Shown in pieces: positions 59,134 to 64,000 of a stretch of 64,000 nucleotides of DNA (within the stretch, counting starts at the first letter, position 1; the number at the start of each line of letters is the position of its first letter). Under the pieces are notes generated by a model that did not search any database, was not told where the DNA came from, and saw nothing but the letters and a program-made list of their open reading frames with translations. The position numbers and the translations under genes were made by a program. The DNA is from Pseudomonas fluorescens (GTDB lineage Bacteria; Pseudomonadota; Gammaproteobacteria; Pseudomonadales; Pseudomonadaceae): NCBI RefSeq assembly GCF_001307275.1, contig NZ_CP012831.1, positions 6,068,501-6,132,500 of the forward strand, read 5' to 3'.

Positions 59134-59880
59134 CTAAAGTCCCTGGAAGATATAGCCGGTTGACCGTTGATCATCCAACGCGACACCTGCTTGCAGCAGT
59201 CGTTGGGCCAGGGCCGGCGTTTCGACCCGCACTTTCCAGTCCAGGCCAGTCGGTGCCTCCGGGGCGCGGTCGTAGCGAACGATTGCTTCAGCCAACTGCG
59301 CCCGATCAGGCAAGTAAACGGCCAACGCATTGCCCTTCCAGGCGGCGACGTTCATACCCAGCGCTTCACACAGCGCAATCTTGGCCTGGGCATCGTCCCT
59401 GTCCGCCTGGCGGGAACGTTCGATCTGATCGGCCAGGATCGGATCGACGACGCGGTCGGTAAACAAGACCTCCCCCGTCTCCCAGACCTCGGGAGGACAG
59501 ACCTTGTCGGCTGGACGCAAGGTAATGAGCGGATTGATTTCCATCGGGTAGATTCGACAGACCAACGGCCGCTCTTCATAGATGCCGCAACGACCGTCGT
59601 CGCCGAGATTGCGGCACTGGGTCAGGGCATTGCCGGCCAACACCGCAACGACTCGGATCCGGGCATCGCCACTGGTGACTTCCACGGCTCTTTGGGCGCT
59701 GTGGGCGAATTGTCGAGGCTCCGAAGGCCAGCTCGACTCATCGAACGCCTCCAGCACGACCGCCACCTCATGTCCGCGTTGCAACCATTGCCTCGTCTCG
59801 TCCAACGTCAGTGGAATCAGCCGACCTTTGCAGCAAATCCCGCAGCCGTTGCAGGCAAAACGGACCGTGTTGTTTTCCAT
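59134..59880 (-). CDS. YkgJ-family cysteine cluster protein
   Basis: About 248 residues. The N-terminal metal-binding cluster is FACNGCGICCKGRLIPLT (residues 8-25), with further cysteines in TQCRNLGDDGRCGIYEERPLVCRIYP (quoted around the conserved CxxxxxxxxC and RPxxCRxYP features). Such CxxCxxCC proteins probably bind zinc or an iron-sulfur cluster. The C-terminal half is uncharacterised. The start at 59880 puts the cluster at the N-terminus as is usual; longer in-frame starts up to 60027 exist, and no strong ribosome binding site decides it. It is monocistronic. Confidence 0.83.
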   Translation of the reverse strand: MENNTVRFACNGCGICCKGRLIPLTLDETRQWLQRGHEVAVVLEAFDESSWPSEPRQFAHSAQRAVEVTSGDARIRVVAVLAGNALTQCRNLGDDGRCGIYEERPLVCRIYPMEINPLITLRPADKVCPPEVWETGEVLFTDRVVDPILADQIERSRQADRDDAQAKIALCEALGMNVAAWKGNALAVYLPDRAQLAEAIVRYDRAPEAPTGLDWKVRVETPALAQRLLQAGVALDDQRSTGYIFQGL

Positions 59881-60107
59881 ATCAAGCACTCGCACACATG
59901 TTTTCGACCGCCTTCGGCAGGCTCCGCCACTGCGATACAGCTGTGGCAGGGCCTCCGGGCCGCGAGAGTATGTGGAGCGAAACGCCAATCCGCTTGCCGG
60001 ATCCGCCGGCATAGTTGCCTGATCCAAGGTGTTTTCAGGGGGCGACCCTTGGCAGGGAAAACCGTTGTTTCAGGCAACCCTTCACTGCAGATGCCGGGAA
60101 CGCGGCA

Positions 60108-61175
60108 TCATTGAAGATGATCGGCGTCGATCACTGCCTGGGCGAACGCTTGCGGCGCCTCTTGGGGCAGGTTGTGACCGATGCCGCCGTCGATCAGGCG
60201 ATGCTCATATTTGCCGGTGAAGCGCTTGGCATAGGCTTCAGCGGGTGGATGGGGAGCGCCGTTGGCGTCGCCTTCCAGGGTGATGGTCGGTACGCCGATC
60301 GACGGGAACGTTGCCAGTTTCTTTTCCAGCCCGTCGTACTTGGCTTCGCCCTTGACCAGGCCCAGACGCCAGCGATAGTTGAAGATTGAAACCGCGACAT
60401 GATCGGGGTTCTGCAAGGCGGCGGCGCTTCGGTCGTACGTCGCGTCATCGAAGTTCCACTTCGGCGACGCCAGCTTCCAGATCAGCTTGGCGAAGTCGTG
60501 GGTGTTTTTCTCGTAACCGAGGCGGCCACGTTCTGTCGCAAAGTAGAACTGATACCACCACTGCAACTCCGCAGCCGGCGGCAGCGGTGCCTTGCCGGCC
60601 TCCTGGCTGCCGATCAGGTAGCCACTCACCGCCACCAGCGCCTTCACCCGCTCCGGCCAAAGGGCCGCGACAATGTCAGCGGTGCGTGCGCCCCAGTCAT
60701 AACCGCCCAGCACCGCCTGTCTGATGTTCAGTGCGTCCATGAAATCGATGAGGTCGCTTGCCAGCGCAGAAGGCTGGCCGTTGCGCAGGGTCTTGGCAGA
60801 CAGGAAGCGCGTATCGCCATAACCGCGGGCATAGGGAATCAACACGCGATAGCCCTGCTCCGCCAGCGCCGGCGCCACATCTGCATAGCTGAGGATGTCG
60901 TAGGGCCAACCGTGCAACAGGATCACCACCGGCCCATCGGCGGGGCCGACTTCGGCATAGGCCACGTCCAACAGCCCAGCCTTGACGTGCTTGAGCGGGC
61001 CGAACGACGTGTGGCTGCCGGGGGTGATCGCGCCGACAGTGCTCGCCGGCCCATCGGCCGCGCTGGCCTGGGACGCGGTCAATCCCAAGGCGCCAAGCTG
61101 CATCATTGCCAACGCCAGAAGGGTTGGCGCGAGCAGGCGGCGTTGGCGGGAAGCGGAGGTAGGGTTTATGTCCAT
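60108..61175 (-). CDS. Exported alpha/beta hydrolase, epoxide-hydrolase-like
   Basis: 355 residues with a signal peptide (about 1-40; RRLLAPTLLALAMMQLGALG, ending ASA). The oxyanion motif is LLHGWPYDI (about 87), the nucleophile Asp lies in LGGYDWGARTAD (about 158) and the catalytic His in GGIGHNLPQEAP (about 337). HGWP plus DWG is the epoxide hydrolase pattern; haloalkane dehalogenases usually have HGNP. Periplasmic export is unusual for this group. The ATG at 61175 follows GGAGCTTCAC. Confidence 0.87.
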   Translation of the reverse strand: MDINPTSASRQRRLLAPTLLALAMMQLGALGLTASQASAADGPASTVGAITPGSHTSFGPLKHVKAGLLDVAYAEVGPADGPVVILLHGWPYDILSYADVAPALAEQGYRVLIPYARGYGDTRFLSAKTLRNGQPSALASDLIDFMDALNIRQAVLGGYDWGARTADIVAALWPERVKALVAVSGYLIGSQEAGKAPLPPAAELQWWYQFYFATERGRLGYEKNTHDFAKLIWKLASPKWNFDDATYDRSAAALQNPDHVAVSIFNYRWRLGLVKGEAKYDGLEKKLATFPSIGVPTITLEGDANGAPHPPAEAYAKRFTGKYEHRLIDGGIGHNLPQEAPQAFAQAVIDADHLQ

Positions 61176-61382
61176 GTGAAGCTCCTTGCGAACGACGTGG
61201 GGTGAGCCGGTGAGACGGCTTGGGCTGTCTCGATGGGCCCCATTTGACGTTGGCCAGGTATCGCGGATGTGTCAGCGACGGGCTTGAATGCAACGGCTCG
61301 TATCGGCCATGTCCCTGGATACACAGAGATACATTCGTGTTACGCGCTTGCTGCGGGTTCGGTCGAGGGGGCAGCCAGTCGC

Positions 61383-62888
61383 TTAAAGTGGCTTCCCATG
61401 AAACGCCTGCCCCAGCACCGCCAAGCGTTCCGCCAACGGTGGCAAGCATTGGCTGCTGCGAGTCAGGATGCCGATGTTGTCGGCGTTGCGCTCAGCCACG
61501 GCCTGCACGCTTTGCAGGCGCTGGTTGATGCCCATCGACGCTTTGGATTGTTCTTGGGTGGTGCTGGCGATCAGGTCGTTGAAATGATTGATCACGGCGA
61601 TGTCTTCGACGACGGCGTGCAACAGTTGCGAAGCCAGTTGGCTGGCGGAGACGCAGCGCTCGACCCCATCGCGGCTGTCTTGCATCGCGACGGCGGCCTG
61701 GCGGCTGCCTTGCTGCAGCTTGGTGATGATCTGTTGGATCTCGGTGGTGGACGTCGAGGTCTTTTGTGACAGGGTGCGGACCTCGTCGGCCACCACCGCG
61801 AACCCGCGGCCCTGCTCGCCAGCCCGGGCCGCCTCGATGGCGGCGTTGAGGGCCAGCAGGTTGGTCTGCTCGGCAATGCCGTTGATCACATCCAGCACCT
61901 GGCCGATCTGTTGTGCCTGGTCGGCCAGGACCTGTACGGTTTCGTTGGTCAGGTTGATGCGCCCTGCCAGCTCGACAATCTCCTCCCGGGTCTGGTCAAC
62001 CGTGGTGCGCCCGCGGTTGACCTGCTCGTTGGCCTGGCCGGCGCGCTGCAGGGTCTGGTCGACATGGCCGGCGATGTTTTCCATGGCCTCGACCAGATGG
62101 CTGATCGCACCGCTCATCTGTGCCACTTCGTCGAGTTGGTGACGGGCACCGGTTTCCAGGGTCTGGCCAACCTGGGACAGGTCCTGGCCCAGGTCCGAGA
62201 GGTTGCGGGTGTCGCGCACCACGCCGTCCACCAGTTGGGTGACCTGCTGGAGGAAATGATCGAAACGCTCACTCGAAGAGACCTTGACGCCGTCGCTGCG
62301 CTGCCTGTCGGCGTCGTTGCTCAACTGCGCGGCCGCCGCCAGCACCTTATCGAGCACCTCCTGGTTTTCCGTGGCGTCGGCCAGGCTCTGGTTCGCCAGG
62401 TAAATCAGGATCACGCTTTCCACCACCACGTAGAACGCGTGAAGAAAGATCATCGACCAGCCACCGTGGGTGTCCATGACGAATACCGGATAACCCTGGT
62501 GTTGAAGCCAGTGAAAACCAAGGTGATGAACCGCGATGGTGGCGGCGGCAACGACAATCGGCAGCCAGTCACGGTAGAACGTCAACACGGCCAGCAGCAC
62601 GAAGATCCCGAAGTGGAATTCGATCACGCCGTGGGTCTGGTTGATGTGCAAGGCCGCCATGACCATCAGCGCCACCGCGATGACGCAGCGCATGGCCCGG
62701 GTGCCGGCCAGGACGCGATAAAGCGTGGTGCTCGCCACGCAGGTGGTCGCCCCCACCAGCAGCGCCTGGGTGAACGTCGAGTGCAGGAATGCCAGGCTCA
62801 GGGAATACAGCAACGTGAGCCAGAGTAGCCCCAGCATGATGCGGTCGGCTTTACGGTGGTGATCGTTAAAGCGCACGGGCGATGTCAT
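61383..62888 (-). CDS. Methyl-accepting chemotaxis protein with multi-span membrane sensor
   Basis: 501 residues. Five or six hydrophobic segments in residues 20-180 replace the usual periplasmic ligand-binding domain. The long cytoplasmic coiled-coil signalling domain has the hairpin tip EQTNLLALNAAIEAARAGEQ then GFAVVADEVRTLS (about 365-395), fully conserved. The sensed cue is probably membrane-borne, for example energy state or a hydrophobic ligand. The start at 62888 has AAGGA nine bases upstream; a TTG at 62906 is less likely. It is divergent from the MalY/PatB gene. Confidence 0.93.
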   Translation of the reverse strand: MTSPVRFNDHHRKADRIMLGLLWLTLLYSLSLAFLHSTFTQALLVGATTCVASTTLYRVLAGTRAMRCVIAVALMVMAALHINQTHGVIEFHFGIFVLLAVLTFYRDWLPIVVAAATIAVHHLGFHWLQHQGYPVFVMDTHGGWSMIFLHAFYVVVESVILIYLANQSLADATENQEVLDKVLAAAAQLSNDADRQRSDGVKVSSSERFDHFLQQVTQLVDGVVRDTRNLSDLGQDLSQVGQTLETGARHQLDEVAQMSGAISHLVEAMENIAGHVDQTLQRAGQANEQVNRGRTTVDQTREEIVELAGRINLTNETVQVLADQAQQIGQVLDVINGIAEQTNLLALNAAIEAARAGEQGRGFAVVADEVRTLSQKTSTSTTEIQQIITKLQQGSRQAAVAMQDSRDGVERCVSASQLASQLLHAVVEDIAVINHFNDLIASTTQEQSKASMGINQRLQSVQAVAERNADNIGILTRSSQCLPPLAERLAVLGQAFHGKPL

Positions 62889-62930
62889 GGGGGTCGTCCT
62901 TTTCAAAGACTTGGAGGTCCGTTACCGAGT

Positions 62931-62950
62931 GCCGCTAACGGCTTAGCGGC
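62931..62950. promoter_or_regulatory. Inverted repeat GCCGCTAA-CGGC-TTAGCGGC in a divergent promoter region
   Basis: This perfect 8-bp inverted repeat with a four-base centre lies 43 bp upstream of the chemoreceptor start and 118 bp upstream of the MalY/PatB start. It could be an operator for either gene. Confidence 0.35.
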
Positions 62951-63068
62951 GTTTCGAGAGGGAACTTTAACTGATTATCATCAATTGGTGGCACTGCGCC
63001 ATCAAGCTTTTCTCGGCGGTCTTTGCTTTATGATGTGCGCCATCTCATGACTGACTGATGGAACCCCC

Positions 63069-64000
63069 ATGACTTTCGATTTCGACACCGTATTGGAGCG
63101 CCACGGCACCGGCAGTACCAAATGGAGCCGCTACCCGGCCGATGTGCTGCCAATGTGGGTGGCCGACATGGATTTCCCCGCCCCACCGGTGGTCATCGAC
63201 GCGCTGCACAAGCGCCTTGAACATCCGATGCTGGGCTACAGTGTCGCCCAGGACAATCTGCGCGCAGCCATCGTGGCGGACCTGTGGGGCAAGTACGCCT
63301 GGCGTGTCGAGCCTCAGCAGATCGTGTTCCTGCCTGGCGTCGAGCCGGGTTTCAATATGGCGCTGCGTGCCCTGGTGGAACCCCGACAGAATGTCGTGGT
63401 GCAGGTGCCCAACTACCCTCCGCTGCGCCACGCCCCCGGTCACTGGCAGTTGAACAAAGTGGAGTTGCCGTTCACCCCGGTCAAGGGTGAATTCCATACG
63501 CCCTTGACCGCGTTGCGCGAAGCATTGCAGGGCGGCGGCGCCCTGTTGCTGAGCAACCCTCACAACCCGCTGGGCAAGGTGTTTGGCCGCGAAGAACTCA
63601 AGGCCGTGGCGGACATTTGCCTGGCGCAGGACGCCTGGATCATCTCCGACGAAATCCATGCCGAATTGTGCTTCGACGGCCGCGTGCACATTCCGACCGC
63701 CTCCCTCAGCCCGGAGATTGCCGAGCGCACCATCACCTTGATGTCCGCCAGCAAGGCCTACAACATCGCCGGGCTGAAAACATCGTTCGCCATTATCCAG
63801 AACGCCAAGCTGCGCGAGCGGGTCAACAACGCGCGGGCCGGCATGGTCGACAGCGTCAATGCCTTCGGCCTGGAAGCGACCCGTGCGGCCTACAGCGAAG
63901 CCGGCCCATGGCTGGAGGCCTTGAAAGCCTATCTGCAAGCCAACCGCGATTACCTGGTCGAGGCGGTGAGCACCCGTCTGCCGGGCATCACCATGACCGT
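63069..64000 (+). CDS. MalY/PatB-type cystathionine beta-lyase/aminotransferase, cut by window edge
   Basis: The first 310 residues of a fold-type I PLP enzyme. It opens MTFDFDTVLERHGTGSTKW, typical of MalY/PatB C-S lyases, then LPMWVADMDFPAPP, LLLSNPHNPLGKVF (Asn/Pro cofactor loop), IISDEIHAELCFDG (Asp to pyridine nitrogen) and the Schiff-base Lys in SASKAYNIAGLKTSF. About 75 residues are missing at the right end. It would cleave cystathionine or another cysteine S-conjugate. The ATG follows a weak upstream site in GATGGAACCCCC. Confidence 0.93.
   Translation, partial: MTFDFDTVLERHGTGSTKWSRYPADVLPMWVADMDFPAPPVVIDALHKRLEHPMLGYSVAQDNLRAAIVADLWGKYAWRVEPQQIVFLPGVEPGFNMALRALVEPRQNVVVQVPNYPPLRHAPGHWQLNKVELPFTPVKGEFHTPLTALREALQGGGALLLSNPHNPLGKVFGREELKAVADICLAQDAWIISDEIHAELCFDGRVHIPTASLSPEIAERTITLMSASKAYNIAGLKTSFAIIQNAKLRERVNNARAGMVDSVNAFGLEATRAAYSEAGPWLEALKAYLQANRDYLVEAVSTRLPGITMT

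Overview
The window looks like a chromosomal segment of a Pseudomonas from the broad P. fluorescens group. This rests on high GC, typical Pseudomonas families (DUF2790, VgrG/DUF6484/DUF2169 islands, CopRS-type two-component genes) and the characteristic REP motif GTGGGAGCGAGCTTGCTCGCGATGG. Species assignment is inference. I saw no rRNA, tRNA, CRISPR array, insertion sequence or prophage. Both edges cut a gene.

Left part (1-14384, all minus strand). It starts with two subunits of a molybdenum hydroxylase, whose large subunit carries a C-terminal CoxG-like domain. Next come a GAF-PAS-GGDEF-EAL cyclic-di-GMP protein, a degenerate Fic protein overlapping a HAD phosphatase, a complete pstSCAB phosphate transporter without phoU, an Lrp/AsnC regulator, a HAD-like protein and a GabT-type aminotransferase.

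Middle part (14672-35760), an amine/amino-acid catabolic zone. On the plus strand are a glyoxylate/hydroxypyruvate reductase, a two-domain GNAT and a bicupin. They end at a 270-bp tandem duplication of REP elements. A minus-strand run (29487 down to 18052) encodes a HAD dehalogenase, a PuuB-like oxidase, a five-component peptide-type ABC importer in four genes, an ArgE-like deacylase, a GabD-like dehydrogenase and a tartrate/malate dehydrogenase. The run has its own upstream control block. A near-identical block (29560-29672 and 31301-31413) precedes a second FAD oxidoreductase, so the two transcription units probably share a regulator. A LysR gene diverges from a D-serine dehydratase/D-threonine aldolase-like enzyme, a RidA protein and an aldehyde dehydrogenase.

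Right-centre (35845-50004). A lipocalin-like protein, an Npt-like transporter, an unusual exported-looking SDR and a DUF2790 protein lead to a heavy-metal two-component pair with a cop-box-like palindrome upstream. Then follows an orphan type VI secretion island: VgrG with eleven 16-residue repeats, DUF6484, DUF2169, a ketoacyl-synthase-fold protein lacking catalytic residues, a PAAR-like/GHH nuclease toxin, a candidate immunity protein and a TIGR02270 protein. I regard this island as the most interesting system in the window.

Right end (50065-64000). It holds an SDR, a medium-chain dehydrogenase with a WYL regulator, a LysR/MFS divergent pair, a second molybdenum hydroxylase (IorAB type, Tat signal on the large subunit) with a convergent AraC regulator, a cysteine-cluster protein, an exported epoxide-hydrolase-like enzyme, a multi-membrane-span chemoreceptor and a truncated MalY/PatB lyase.
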